Both the position numbers and the translations under genes were made by a program. This document shows, piece by piece, positions 45,694 through 55,942 of a stretch of 64,000 nucleotides of DNA. Positions within the stretch are counted from its first letter, which is position 1. Every line of letters begins with the position of its first letter. A model generated the notes under the pieces. It saw only the letters and a list, made by a program, of their open reading frames with translations. It was not told the DNA's origin and did not search any database. This stretch comes from Betaproteobacteria bacterium (lineage in GTDB: Bacteria; Pseudomonadota; Gammaproteobacteria; Burkholderiales; Burkholderiaceae_C): assembly GCA_025356445.1 (NCBI GenBank), contig JANXSZ010000028.1, positions 101,247 to 165,246 on the forward strand. The letters are read 5' to 3'.

Positions 45694-46395
45694 TCAAGCA
45701 CCAGCTTGGGTACTGCTAGATTTCCCCTGCAAGACTTTGCCTAAGGCGACAACCAGCACCGCACCGATTGCGCCAGCAAACGTCACCGTTTGCTCACTCA
45801 TAGCACCAAACTGCGCAGTAACAGCAGGGTCTGTCAACAGCATCTCACCAGCCAAGAAGCCCAACAAAGCAGCACCAATGGTGATGATGATCGGGAAGCG
45901 CTCCATCACTTTGGTCAACAACGTGGCACCAAACACGATCAGAGGAATACTCACCACCAAACCCAACACCAGCAAAGGTACATTGCCCTTGGCAGCGGCA
46001 GCCACAGCGAGCACGTTATCCAAACTCATCACCAAATCGGCAATCAGAATGGTACGGATGGCGGCCAGCATGCCGTTGATTTCCTTGCCATGGCCCTCTT
46101 CATCGCCACCACTTTTGAGCAAATCAACACCGATGTAGACCAACAAAATTGCACCAATGATCTTGAGGTAAGGCAGCGTCAGCAACTGAATGGCCACGAT
46201 AGTCAAAATAATCCGCATCACAATAGCGGCGGCACTGCCCCAGAAGATGGCTTTCTTTTGCTGCTCTGGCTTGAGCGTGCGTGCGGCCATGGCGATCACC
46301 ACAGCGTTATCGCCCGACAGCACAATGTTGGCCAGAATAATGGAGCCAAAAGCGCTCCAAAAAACAGCAGAAGTAAGGTCAAGTCCAAAAATCAT
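45694..46395 (-). CDS. TerC family integral membrane protein (YjbE-like)
   Basis: A 233-residue protein with seven membrane segments and the duplicated TerC motif: ANIVLSGDNAVVIAMAART near residue 22 and IADLVMSLDNVLAVAAAAK near residue 118. It is a paralogue of the riboswitch-controlled TerC at 29.1 kb, but no yybP-ykoY element is visible here. A CAGGAG ribosome binding site precedes ATG 46395. Manganese export is the likely family function. Confidence 0.93.
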   Translation of the reverse strand: MIFGLDLTSAVFWSAFGSIILANIVLSGDNAVVIAMAARTLKPEQQKKAIFWGSAAAIVMRIILTIVAIQLLTLPYLKIIGAILLVYIGVDLLKSGGDEEGHGKEINGMLAAIRTILIADLVMSLDNVLAVAAAAKGNVPLLVLGLVVSIPLIVFGATLLTKVMERFPIIITIGAALLGFLAGEMLLTDPAVTAQFGAMSEQTVTFAGAIGAVLVVALGKVLQGKSSSTQAGA

Positions 46396-46419
46396 GAGGG
46401 CTCCTGTAGATATGAATAA

Positions 46420-46442
46420 CGCCCCGTACAGGGGCGCTTTTT
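46420..46442 (+). terminator. Hairpin with T-run in the terC 5' leader / sucD 3' flank
   Basis: CGCCCC (46420-46425), loop GTACA, GGGGCG (46431-46436), then CTTTTT on the plus strand. The T-run is on the plus strand although both neighbouring genes read on the minus strand. It therefore lies in the terC leader as a stem about 25 bases from its start, or terminates antisense transcription. Confidence 0.45.
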
Positions 46443-46477
46443 AGGGCGAAACCCAGTCTAGCGCGACTTGGCTTCTA

Positions 46478-46535
46478 CTCAATTCGTAAAACTGCTTAGT
46501 ACAACCGTAAAAAACGGTTGGCAAGCTGAATTGAG
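46478..46535 (-). other. Nested inverted repeat downstream of sucD
   Basis: An outer 8-bp repeat CTCAATTC (46478-46485) / GAATTGAG (46528-46535) encloses an inner 7-bp repeat CAACCGT (46502-46508) / ACGGTTG (46514-46520), all perfect. The structure begins 18 bases past the sucD stop and probably folds in the 3' end of the sucCD transcript. Confidence 0.55.
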
Positions 46536-46552
46536 GCTGACAGGCGGCTGAT

Positions 46553-47446
46553 TTACAGCATCGCCTTGAGCAACTTGGCCATCTCGGACGGATTGCGAGT
46601 GACGGTAAAGCCACACTCCTCCATCACCGCCAGCTTGGCATCCGCCGTATCCGCACCACCAGAGATCAACGCACCAGCGTGACCCATGCGCTTGCCAGGA
46701 GGTGCAGTCACGCCAGCGATGAAGCCAACGATAGGCTTCTTCATGTTCAGCTTGCACCAACGCGCAGCTTCGGCTTCGTCAGGACCACCGATTTCGCCGA
46801 TCATGATGACGGCATCGGTGTCCGGGTCGTCATTGAAGAGCTGCATGATGTCGATGTGCTTCAGGCCGTTGATGGGGTCACCACCAATGCCTACGGCGCT
46901 GGACTGGCCCAGACCGATTTCGGTCAGCTGCGCCACGGCTTCGTAGGTCAGCGTGCCGGAGCGGCTGACCACGCCAATGCGGCCCTTGCGGTGGATGTGG
47001 CCGGGCATGATGCCAATCTTGATCTCGTCAGGCGTGATGAGGCCTGGGCAGTTAGGCCCGAGCAACAGCGTTTTCTTGCCGCCTGCGGCTTCTTTGGCTT
47101 TCATGCGGTTGCGCACTTCGAGCATGTCCTTGACGGGGATGCCTTCGGTGATGCAGATGGCCAAGTCCAGATCGGCTTCGACGGCTTCCCAGATGGCTGC
47201 AGCAGCGCCAGCGGGGGGCACGTAAATCACCGACACGGTAGCGCCGGTTTCCGAAGCGGCTTCTTTCACTGAAGCAAAAATCGGGATGTTGAAGATTTTT
47301 TCGCCAGCTTTCTTGGGGTTCACACCCGCAACAAAAGCGTTTTTACCGTTGGCGTATTCCTGGCACTTTTCGGTGTGGAACTGGCCGGTCTTGCCGGTAA
47401 TGCCTTGGGTGATGACTTTGGTGTTTTCGTTGATGAGGATCGACAT
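46553..47446 (-). CDS. sucD: Succinyl-CoA synthetase, alpha subunit
   Basis: A 297-residue TCA-cycle subunit that binds CoA and carries the phosphohistidine. The CoA-binding start VITQGITGKTGQFHTEK, VIYVPPAGAAAAIWEA, LLGPNCPGLITPDE and the active-site region GRIGVVSRSGTLTYEA are present. The catalytic His lies in GFIAGVTAPPGKRMGHAGAL. It follows sucC by 29 bases in the usual order. Confidence 0.98.
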   Translation of the reverse strand: MSILINENTKVITQGITGKTGQFHTEKCQEYANGKNAFVAGVNPKKAGEKIFNIPIFASVKEAASETGATVSVIYVPPAGAAAAIWEAVEADLDLAICITEGIPVKDMLEVRNRMKAKEAAGGKKTLLLGPNCPGLITPDEIKIGIMPGHIHRKGRIGVVSRSGTLTYEAVAQLTEIGLGQSSAVGIGGDPINGLKHIDIMQLFNDDPDTDAVIMIGEIGGPDEAEAARWCKLNMKKPIVGFIAGVTAPPGKRMGHAGALISGGADTADAKLAVMEECGFTVTRNPSEMAKLLKAML

Positions 47447-47475
47447 GGTGGATTCCTTGAGGCTTGTCTGAGGGT

Positions 47476-48657
<1,182 letters not shown>

Positions 48658-48842
48658 GAGGTCTCTCTTAGAAGCTGAAGAAGGGGGGAGATGGGTGATT
48701 TTGCTGTCGCCAAATGCGCAAAAGTACCTGCGACCAGCAGCCTTCGACTGTATCATGTTGCACCGCACCAAGTGGGTGCTATGCGCTTGCGCGGCCGCCT
48801 CGTCTTTTCTCACAGTCCTCACCGTATTTCCAGGAAAACACC

Positions 48843-49766
48843 ATGCCCAAGGTCTTTATTGATGGCGAAGCCGGCACCACCGGCCTGCAAATCCGTGAAC
48901 GGCTACAGCTGATGCCTCAAATTGAGCTGCTCAGCATCGCCCCTGAACTGCGCAAAGACCCGGCAGCCAAACGCGCCCTGCTGGCTCTTGCCGACTTGGT
49001 GATCCTCTGCTTGCATGACTCAGCAGCTATTGAAACCGTAGCAATAATCGACGAACTGGCAAGCACTACAGGCAAAAAAGGTGCAAAAATCATTGACGCC
49101 TCCACCGCCCACCGCACCGCAGCAAGCTGGGTCTTTGGCTTCCCTGAATTGGCCGCCGGTCACGCAACAGCTGTTGCTGAGGCACAGCGCGTCTCCAACC
49201 CTGGTTGCTACGCCACGGGTGCTATCGCCCTGCTACGCCCCTTGGTTGGTGCCGGACTGATTCCCGCCGATTACCCCGTCTGTTTGCCTGCTGTCAGTGG
49301 CTTTTCTGGCGGTGGCCGCACCATGATCGAAGCGTATGAAGCGGGCACAGCCCCAGCATTCGAGACTTACGCGCTAGGCCTCACGCACAAGCACATTCCC
49401 GAGATCATGAAGTTCACCGGGCTCACCCGCCGCCCTCTTTTCATCCCCTCGGTTGGCAACTTCAAGCAAGGCATGTTGGTCGAATTGCCTTTGCACCTGG
49501 ATTTACTTCCCAGTAAACCCAAAGCCAGTGACTTGCACGACGCGTTGGTTCGCCACTACGCGGACAGCGAATGGGTCAGCGTGCAGCCAGCAACGCAAGA
49601 CGGCAAACTGGAACCGACCGCACTGAACGACACCAACAAACTCGAAATTCGCGTGTTTGCAAATGAAGAGCACCGGCAAGCGGTCTTGATTGCACGCTTG
49701 GACAACTTGGGCAAAGGGGCCAGCGGCGCAGCGGTGCAAAATTTAAAGTTGATGCTGGGCATTTAA
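48843..49766 (+). CDS. argC: N-acetyl-gamma-glutamyl-phosphate reductase (short type 2)
   Basis: A 307-residue NADPH enzyme of arginine synthesis. It has the N-terminal [18 protein letters not shown], catalytic Cys in [15 protein letters not shown] and the active-site segment [12 protein letters not shown]. The short length and the '[11 protein letters not shown]' start identify the type 2 ArgC. ATG 48843 is preferred; the frame runs upstream to 48714 without homology. A good 17-bp repeat copy (49026-49042) falls in a surface-like region near residues 61-67. Confidence 0.96.
   Translation: MPKVFIDGEAGTTGLQIRERLQLMPQIELLSIAPELRKDPAAKRALLALADLVILCLHDSAAIETVAIIDELASTTGKKGAKIIDASTAHRTAASWVFGFPELAAGHATAVAEAQRVSNPGCYATGAIALLRPLVGAGLIPADYPVCLPAVSGFSGGGRTMIEAYEAGTAPAFETYALGLTHKHIPEIMKFTGLTRRPLFIPSVGNFKQGMLVELPLHLDLLPSKPKASDLHDALVRHYADSEWVSVQPATQDGKLEPTALNDTNKLEIRVFANEEHRQAVLIARLDNLGKGASGAAVQNLKLMLGI
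49026..49042. repeat. 17-bp dispersed inverted repeat
   Basis: GCTATTGAAACCGTAGC in argC; shares the spacer core GAAACC with the copy at 9227. Confidence 0.65.
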
Positions 49767-49787
49767 GCTGTAAAGCATCGGCTCCAA

Positions 49788-50264
49788 TCAATCGGGTGAG
49801 TCCGCAGAAAAATGCTTGCTCGCTTCAACCCGGGGTACCACCCGCCCCACCACGTCTCCAGCAAACCCCCGCCCGGCTAAAAAGCGCATTTGCTTCATCC
49901 GGGCCGCAGCATCCACCGGGGGTACTCCAAACTTCTTGCGCCAGACTTCCTGCGCCCGAATCAGCTCTGTCGCCTTGAGTTCGACCGTCGCAGCCTGAAC
50001 GGTTTCAGCATCCAAGCCCTTTGCGCGCAACTCGTGCAGCACACGGCTGGCACCCAGACGGGAACCTCGCCGTCGCACCACCGATTCAGCAGCGCGTTGA
50101 TCGCTGATAAAGCCTTTGACCTCCAAATCGTCCAGCGCCAACGCCAACTCGCCCGGCACTTCCTCAAAAGGCGCCAACTTTTGCACCAGCTCGAAACGCG
50201 AATGCTCGCGCATCGAGAGGTAGCGCAGAGCGCGGCCCTTAAGAGACGGTTGATTGAATGCCAT
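49788..50264 (-). CDS. recX: RecA regulatory protein
   Basis: A 158-residue helical-repeat protein that inhibits RecA filaments. It shows LKGRALRYLSMREHSRFELV, GFISDQRAAESVVRRR and ELRAKGLDAETVQAA, the tandem RecX repeats. It lies 70 bases after recA in the same orientation, as is usual, and converges with argC. Confidence 0.94.
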   Translation of the reverse strand: MAFNQPSLKGRALRYLSMREHSRFELVQKLAPFEEVPGELALALDDLEVKGFISDQRAAESVVRRRGSRLGASRVLHELRAKGLDAETVQAATVELKATELIRAQEVWRKKFGVPPVDAAARMKQMRFLAGRGFAGDVVGRVVPRVEASKHFSADSPD

Positions 50265-50286
50265 TGGCTAAATCGCTCACTATTTC

Positions 50287-50303
50287 ACATCAAAATCAAT
50301 AGC
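50287..50303. repeat. Degenerate 17-bp repeat copy (intergenic)
   Basis: ACATCAAAATCAATAGC in the 70-base recX-recA gap; one base different from the copy at 19880. Confidence 0.5.
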
Positions 50304-50334
50304 AGGTTACGCTCACTGGAATTGCGCAAATGGA

Positions 50335-51444
50335 TTATTTGCTTGGTTTTTCTGCTCTCTCAGCTTTATCTGCTACCACTGGCGCAGGCGTCGCCGCTGG
50401 CAGCAATGGAATCCCCAGTGATTCACGCACTTTGTTTTCAATCTCACGCGACAAATCAGGGTTCTCACGCAGGAATTCACGGGCATTGTCACGACCTTGG
50501 CCGATTTTTTCACCTTGGTAGGCGTACCACGCACCTGATTTCTCAATGATGCGAGCGTTCACGCCCATGTCGATGATCTCCCCGTGGCGGCTGATACCTT
50601 CACCGAACAAAATATCGAACTCCGCCGTTTTGAACGGGGACGCCACCTTGTTCTTCACTACCTTGACCTTGGTCTCGTTACCGATTGCCTCTTCACCCTT
50701 TTTAATGGTGCCAGTGCGGCGAATGTCCAAACGCACCGACGCGTAGAACTTCAGCGCATTGCCACCCGTGGTGGTCTCCGGGCTGCCAAACATCACACCG
50801 ATCTTCATGCGAATCTGGTTGATGAAGATGACCATGCAGTTGGTCTTCTTGATGGTGGCGGTGAGTTTGCGCAGCGCTTGGCTCATCAAGCGGGCTTGCA
50901 GACCGGGCAAGGAGTCACCCATTTCGCCTTCCAACTCCGCTTTGGGCGTGAGAGCGGCCACCGAGTCCACCACGATCAAATCGACCGCGCCTGAACGCAC
51001 CAAGCTGTCCACAATCTCCAGCGCTTGCTCGCCGGTATCAGGCTGCGAGATCAACAGGTCTTGCAGGTTGACGCCGAGCTTTTGGGCATACTGAATGTCC
51101 AGCGCGTGCTCTGCATCGACGAAAGCACACTGGCCGCTGATTTTTTGCATCTCGGCGATGACTTGCAGCGTCAACGTGGTTTTGCCAGATGATTCAGGGC
51201 CGTAAATTTCAATCACACGGCCACGCGGTAAGCCACCTACGCCCAAGGCGATGTCCAAGCCCAGTGAGCCTGTTGAGCAAACTTGGATGTCTTCAATCAC
51301 CTCACCCTCGCCCAGACGCATGATGGTGCCTTTGCCGAATTGCTTTTCGATTTGGGCCAATGCGGCTTGCAGCGCCTTCGCTTTTTCGCTCATGGCATCG
51401 GTATTGATGACGGGGGTTTTGCTAGCTTTGACGGGTGCGTCCAT
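50335..51444 (-). CDS. recA: DNA recombination protein
   Basis: A 369-residue recombinase and SOS coprotease. Walker A is [20 protein letters not shown]. Other fixed points are [52 protein letters not shown] (Walker B) and [21 protein letters not shown] (outline). The C-terminal tail is rich in Ala, Pro and Lys with few acidic residues compared with E. coli. Two LexA-like boxes lie 54-86 bases upstream of the start. Confidence 0.99.
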   Translation of the reverse strand: MDAPVKASKTPVINTDAMSEKAKALQAALAQIEKQFGKGTIMRLGEGEVIEDIQVCSTGSLGLDIALGVGGLPRGRVIEIYGPESSGKTTLTLQVIAEMQKISGQCAFVDAEHALDIQYAQKLGVNLQDLLISQPDTGEQALEIVDSLVRSGAVDLIVVDSVAALTPKAELEGEMGDSLPGLQARLMSQALRKLTATIKKTNCMVIFINQIRMKIGVMFGSPETTTGGNALKFYASVRLDIRRTGTIKKGEEAIGNETKVKVVKNKVASPFKTAEFDILFGEGISRHGEIIDMGVNARIIEKSGAWYAYQGEKIGQGRDNAREFLRENPDLSREIENKVRESLGIPLLPAATPAPVVADKAERAEKPSK

Positions 51445-51497
51445 GAAAATTCCTTTTAAATCAAAAAGTTAAATCAACTTATCAACCCAACAGTAGC

Positions 51498-51530
51498 TTG
51501 TTTTTAACTACAGCCTGGATACTTAAACAG
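51498..51530. promoter_or_regulatory. Two tandem LexA (SOS) boxes upstream of recA
   Basis: Read on the minus strand, CTGTTTAAGTATCCAG (51515-51530) and CTGTAGTTAAAAACAA (51498-51513) each match CTGT-N8-ACAG with one mismatch. They are separated by a single base, so both would lie on nearly the same DNA face at a 17-base period. The recA promoter is expected to overlap them. Confidence 0.7.
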
Positions 51531-51598
51531 TAGTTTAACAATGAAAGTCAGATTAAGTAAATGAAAATAACAGTCAGTTTGACTTACCATTTAAACCT

Positions 51599-52075
51599 AT
51601 GAATTCCACCCTCGAAGGCTGGCGGCAAACCCACCTGGGTCGCCTGCTGGGCGATTCGCTGCGGCGCTTTGACGCCCGAGTACTGCACCTGATGGCAAAC
51701 AACGTGGAAGTACCGCTGGCGCTCTCCAACCTTGCAGCCCGCCAGCAAGTCAGCGCGGCGCATATCCACATCACACGGCACCTGGCGCTAGGTGGGTCAC
51801 GGTTGACCGAACTGGCCCACAACGCAGGGATGAGCAAACAAGCGATGGGCGATTTGGTAGACCAGTGCACAGCATGGGGACTGGTCACACGCAAAGCAGA
51901 CCCACGGGATGCGAGGGCACGCCTCGTGCAGTTCACGCCGACCGGACTGGCGTGGCTGCAAGCCTTTGCGGATGCGGTGGTGCAAGCCGAGAGCGAATTC
52001 AGCAGCGCTGTGGGTATCGACGTGGCGACAGTGGTGAAACTGGGTTTGGAGGTCTACGCAGCCGACAGCCGGTAA
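51599..52075 (+). CDS. MarR-family transcriptional regulator
   Basis: A 158-residue winged-helix protein. The recognition region is SRLTELAHNAGMSKQAMGDL followed by the wing TRKADPRDARARLVQFT, typical of MarR. It begins at ATG 51599, divergent from recA across 154 bases. The ligand and targets are unknown; nearby candidates are itself or the two-component genes downstream, which it precedes by 122 bases. Confidence 0.88.
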   Translation: MNSTLEGWRQTHLGRLLGDSLRRFDARVLHLMANNVEVPLALSNLAARQQVSAAHIHITRHLALGGSRLTELAHNAGMSKQAMGDLVDQCTAWGLVTRKADPRDARARLVQFTPTGLAWLQAFADAVVQAESEFSSAVGIDVATVVKLGLEVYAADSR

Positions 52076-52197
52076 GCAGCAACCCAAATGACGATCAAAG
52101 GCCATCACACGGCGTAAGCGCCCATCAATGTCCGAGTCCTACAATCCGCCACAAGTGGCAGCACAGCCGCAAAAACCAAAAAAAACCGGAGACCGTC

Positions 52198-52869
52198 ATG
52201 CGCATTTTGATAGCCGAAGATGACCAAGTGCTGGCCGATGGCCTGATGCGCAGCCTGCGCACCGCAGGCGCAGCGGTAGACCACGTGGCCAGCGGCACCG
52301 AGGCCGATGCCGCACTGATGACCAACACCGAATTTGACCTGCTGATTTTGGACTTGGGCCTGCCCAAAATGCATGGCTTAGAGGTGTTACGCAAACTGCG
52401 CTCCCGCGGCTCGTCCTTACCTGTGCTGATACTCACTGCCGCCGACAGCGTGGAGCAGCGCGTACAAGGGCTTGATGCAGGGGCTGACGACTACATGGCC
52501 AAGCCCTTCCCGCTGCAAGAGCTCGAAGCCCGCGTCCGTGCCTTGGTGCGGCGTGGTGCAGGCTCCACCACCAACACCCTGCGCCACGGACCGCTGGTGT
52601 ACGATCAATCGGGCCGCGTCGCCACCATCGACGGCAAAATGGTGGATTTGTCCGCCCGTGAACTGGGCCTGCTGGAGGTGTTGCTGCAACGCAGTGGCCG
52701 CCTGGTGAGCAAAGACCAGCTAGTCGAGCGCCTGTGCGAATGGGGTGAAGAAGTAAGCAACAACGCCATTGAGGTGTACATCCACCGCCTGCGTAAGAAA
52801 ATTGAAAAGGGGCCAATTCGGATAGCTACCGTGCGTGGGCTGGGGTACTGCATGGAAAAAATAACGTGA
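52198..52869 (+). CDS. OmpR-family response regulator (TctD/QseB-like)
   Basis: A 223-residue regulator. The receiver domain has the acidic pair in MRILIAEDDQVLADGL, the phosphorylated Asp in FDLLILDLGLPKMHGLEVL, Thr in LILTAAD and Lys in DYMAKPF. The DNA-binding winged helix follows (LSARELGLLEVLLQRSGRLV, VYIHRLRKKI, IRTVRGLGY-like end IATVRGLGYCMEK). It ends four bases before the sensor kinase. A TACAAT at 52139-52144 could be its -10. Confidence 0.95.
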   Translation: MRILIAEDDQVLADGLMRSLRTAGAAVDHVASGTEADAALMTNTEFDLLILDLGLPKMHGLEVLRKLRSRGSSLPVLILTAADSVEQRVQGLDAGADDYMAKPFPLQELEARVRALVRRGAGSTTNTLRHGPLVYDQSGRVATIDGKMVDLSARELGLLEVLLQRSGRLVSKDQLVERLCEWGEEVSNNAIEVYIHRLRKKIEKGPIRIATVRGLGYCMEKIT

Positions 52870-52873
52870 ACTG

Positions 52874-54355
52874 ATGAAAATCTTCCAGCGCGAGCAGCGT
52901 TCCCTCTTTGGCGAAATCCTCGACTGGATGCTGACGCCGCTGCTGCTGCTGTGGCCCGTCAGCCTGGGTTTAACGTGGCTGGTTGCCCAAGGCATTGCGG
53001 GCAAGCCATTTGACCGGGCGCTGGAATACAACGTTCAAGCCCTCGCCCAGCTCATCGTCGTCAACCAAAAGCGCGTCCAGCTCAACTTGCCCCAGCCAGC
53101 TCGCGAAATTTTGCGGGCTGACGATGCCGACGTGATTTACTTCCAAGCCCTTGGCCCCCGTGGCGAACTGCTGGCCGGGGAACGCGACTTCCCTGCGGCC
53201 CCTGACGAAGACCGAGCCACTGCGGGCGATGTGCACCTGCGGGATGACGAAATGCGCGGTGTGGACGTGCGTGTGGCCTACCTGTGGGTGCGTATCGAGC
53301 AATCGCAGAGTCTGATACCGCCAGCCAATTCCGCATTGCCTGCCCCTCCCCCCATGGCACTGGTACAGGTGGCCGAAACCCGCGAAAAACGTTCGGTGCT
53401 GGCCACCGAAATTATCAAAGGCGTGATGCTTCCACAGTTTGTGATCTTGCCACTGGCCGTCTTGCTGGTGTGGCTGGCGCTGGCGCGCGGCATCAAACCA
53501 TTGGGCCAGCTGGAAGAGCGCATCCGCAAACGCAAACCCGACGACCTCAGCCCGCTGGACGACCGAGCGGTACCGCTGGAAGTCGCCCCGCTGGTGTCGT
53601 CTGTCAACGACCTGCTGCAGCGCCTGAAGGACTCCATTGCCACTCAAAAACGCTTTTTAGCCGATGCCGCCCACCAGCTCAAGACCCCCCTGGCAGGCCT
53701 GCGGATGCAGGCTGACTTGGCCCAGCGTGAAGGGGCTAGCGCACAAGAACTGAAGCAATCGCTGCAACAGATAGGCCGCGCCAGCATCCGCGCCACCCAC
53801 ACGGTGAACCAGCTGCTGGCCCTGGCTCGCGCCGAGAGCAGCGGTGCGCAATTCGCCCGCCAGCCATGCGACCTGGTACGCCTGACCATGGAAGCGGTGC
53901 AAGATTCGGTGCCCCGAGCACTCGATAAACGCGTGGATTTGGGCTATGACGGCGCACTACCCGGTGCGCCTGGCGTGATGCTGGAAGGCAACCCCACACT
54001 CATCAAGGAACTGATACGCAATCTGGTGGACAACGCGCTGAACTACACCCCCTCCAGCGCCGAGCACCCGGGCGTGATCACAGCGCGCGTGCTGGCTGAC
54101 CCCTATGGCGATGTGCTATTGCTGCAGGTGGAAGACTCCGGCCCGGGCATCTCGCCAAGCGAGCGCGAACTGGTGTTCCAGCCCTTTTACCGCACACTGG
54201 GCACCGAAGCGGATGGCACGGGCTTGGGCCTCGCCATCGTGCTTGAAATCGCCAAACTGCATGGCGCCAGCGTCACGTTGGACGATACCCACCCCGGCCA
54301 CACGCCACCCGGCGCCAAAGTGACGGTGCGCTTTACGGCCATGTCGGCGCGGTAA
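52874..54355 (+). CDS. Sensor histidine kinase (TctE/QseC-like)
   Basis: A 493-residue membrane sensor. Two membrane segments flank a periplasmic region (about residues 45-185). After the second come a HAMP-like linker, the H-box FLADAAHQLKTPLAGLRMQA, N-box NLVDNALNYTP and G-boxes VEDSGPGISPSER and GTGLGLAIV. The N-terminal layout and HxLKTPLAG box resemble TctE, which controls tricarboxylate uptake in Salmonella. No transporter is adjacent, so the signal is unknown. It is co-transcribed with the regulator gene. Confidence 0.94.
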   Translation: MKIFQREQRSLFGEILDWMLTPLLLLWPVSLGLTWLVAQGIAGKPFDRALEYNVQALAQLIVVNQKRVQLNLPQPAREILRADDADVIYFQALGPRGELLAGERDFPAAPDEDRATAGDVHLRDDEMRGVDVRVAYLWVRIEQSQSLIPPANSALPAPPPMALVQVAETREKRSVLATEIIKGVMLPQFVILPLAVLLVWLALARGIKPLGQLEERIRKRKPDDLSPLDDRAVPLEVAPLVSSVNDLLQRLKDSIATQKRFLADAAHQLKTPLAGLRMQADLAQREGASAQELKQSLQQIGRASIRATHTVNQLLALARAESSGAQFARQPCDLVRLTMEAVQDSVPRALDKRVDLGYDGALPGAPGVMLEGNPTLIKELIRNLVDNALNYTPSSAEHPGVITARVLADPYGDVLLLQVEDSGPGISPSERELVFQPFYRTLGTEADGTGLGLAIVLEIAKLHGASVTLDDTHPGHTPPGAKVTVRFTAMSAR

Positions 54356-54367
54356 CGTCGGCTACAA

Positions 54368-55096
54368 CTAAGGCGTTGATGGGCAGGTGTGCAAGCTCTT
54401 GCCCGCCAACGCAGGCTTGAGCCGCTCCAGCTGCGCGCGCAGCGCATCATCCGCCTGGGGCAAGTGCAGCACTTGCCCCCGCCCTTCGCCACGCTCTTGC
54501 ACCACACGGGCGGTACGCACACCGCGCTGCGCCAGTTGGCCCAAACCGGCCACCGCAGCCGCTTGCGTATCAAACCCCCCCAGAGACAAACCAGGCTCCA
54601 AAGCCGGGTTACGGGGAGATTCGACGGGGATGTTCAGATAACGCAGCTCAGCACGCTTTTTCAGCACACCTTCGGGGCCCTCATACTTGCCCATGTAGAT
54701 GATCCAGCGGGCAGGCAACACCGCCGAATCAAAGCGCCAACTGTCACGCGGCAAGACGGCCTCCAAAGCGCGGCGCAGATTTTGAGCCTGGTTGTCGTCA
54801 AACACACCGGCTTGCAGGCAGGTTTTAGAGGGCTGGACAGCCGAGGTCTCGGAAACCTCCGAAGCTGGAGCAGAAGGCGTCACAACCGCTGCCGCGACCA
54901 CTTGTTGTGCATCCAGCCGCCGAGCCTCTTCCACCCCCACCAAGCGGATCGCTTCGGGGTGAATTTGCTGGGCCAGCCGCTGCGGCTCGCCCGTGTCTGC
55001 GGGGCCAAAGCCATAGCCCACCAAATAGCCTTGGGAGCACGCGAAGTAACCCCCGTTGAACAGCAGCAAGAGTAAAACCAGAAGGCGCAACATCAT
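54368..55096 (-). CDS. SPOR-domain protein
   Basis: A 242-residue protein with one N-terminal membrane anchor (MLRLLVLLLLLFNGGYFACS), a low-complexity linker rich in Ala, Val and Ser (about residues 60-95), and a C-terminal SPOR-like domain. The domain is seen in CLQAGVFDDNQAQNLRRALE, WIIYMGKYEGPEGVLKKRAE and LGQLAQRGVRTARVV. SPOR domains bind denuded peptidoglycan at division sites. It lies 13 bases after birA in the same direction. In related bacteria a coaX pantothenate kinase gene often sits near birA; none is present here. Confidence 0.85.
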   Translation of the reverse strand: MMLRLLVLLLLLFNGGYFACSQGYLVGYGFGPADTGEPQRLAQQIHPEAIRLVGVEEARRLDAQQVVAAAVVTPSAPASEVSETSAVQPSKTCLQAGVFDDNQAQNLRRALEAVLPRDSWRFDSAVLPARWIIYMGKYEGPEGVLKKRAELRYLNIPVESPRNPALEPGLSLGGFDTQAAAVAGLGQLAQRGVRTARVVQERGEGRGQVLHLPQADDALRAQLERLKPALAGKSLHTCPSTP

Positions 55097-55109
55097 GTAC
55101 AGCGTCGAT

Positions 55110-55925
55110 TTAACGGGGCAATGCCATGTGCAAGGGCCGCACGCTGACTTCTCCGCTGCTGATGGTTTGCATCCCGTTCGCCGTTTGCACCCGCAGCGCC
55201 CCAATGGCATCCACCCCACGTGCTGTGCCACTGCTGCCATCGCTCAGGTGAACCGCAGCGTCGCGCAGCACATCCAACGCGTTAAAGCGGGCCTGGAAAG
55301 GCGCGAAGCCATCCCGGTCAAACTGCTGCACAGCGGCAATCAAGGCGGGGGTAATCCACAGCAAGGCCTGGCCTGCGTCCGCTTGTGGCCACAAGGTTTG
55401 CAAACCTGCGGGAGGCGTCGAAAAGCTGACCGCATCCGCAGGTACGGGCGGTGTGATGTTGATGCCGATGCCAATCACCACATACCGGGGCAGCGTTTGA
55501 CCAAAGGTTTCGATCAGAATGCCGCCCAGCTTGTGCTCGCCCTGCCACAGGTCGTTCGGCCATTTGAGACCCAGGTGAACGGCTGAAAGAGGGAGGTTGG
55601 CCGCGTGCAACAGCGACTCTGCCACAGCGACGCCCACAGCGAGCGACAGGCCTGACCAGTCTTGGCGTTGCAAGGACAGCCCCAACGAGAACTTGAGCGA
55701 CGACCCCACCGCCTCAGCACCATCACCGTCCAGCCACACCCGGCCCAAACGCCCACGGCCAGCCGTTTGACGCTCAGCCACCAGCAGTGAAGGCTCGGTT
55801 TGCCCGGCACGGGCACGGCGCATCAGCTCCGTGTTGGTGGAGTCCAGCTCGGGCAGTATTTCGACAGTGAAGCCCGACAAATTTGGCGATACGGCTTCCC
55901 AAATCGCTTCCGCTGGCCAAATCAC
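55110..55925 (-). CDS. birA: Biotin-[acetyl-CoA-carboxylase] ligase (short form, no HTH)
   Basis: A biotin protein ligase of about 271 residues. ELDSTNTELMRRARAG, LLVAERQTAGRGRLGRVWLD (biotin/ATP loop, GRGRxG) and LKWPNDLWQGEHKLGGILIE are diagnostic. The protein lacks the N-terminal repressor domain of E. coli BirA, so it should not act as a biotin repressor. A GTG at 55925 with AGGTGG upstream is preferred; ATG 56003 would overlap the SET gene by 61 bases and add sequence without homology. Confidence 0.93.
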   Translation of the reverse strand: MIWPAEAIWEAVSPNLSGFTVEILPELDSTNTELMRRARAGQTEPSLLVAERQTAGRGRLGRVWLDGDGAEAVGSSLKFSLGLSLQRQDWSGLSLAVGVAVAESLLHAANLPLSAVHLGLKWPNDLWQGEHKLGGILIETFGQTLPRYVVIGIGINITPPVPADAVSFSTPPAGLQTLWPQADAGQALLWITPALIAAVQQFDRDGFAPFQARFNALDVLRDAAVHLSDGSSGTARGVDAIGALRVQTANGMQTISSGEVSVRPLHMALPR

Positions 55926-55942
55926 TCGGCCACCTACCCGCG

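Noticed and set aside
52139..52144. TACAAT as proven promoter of the two-component operon
   Set aside because: No acceptable -35 hexamer at 16-19 bases upstream; mentioned only in the gene entry.
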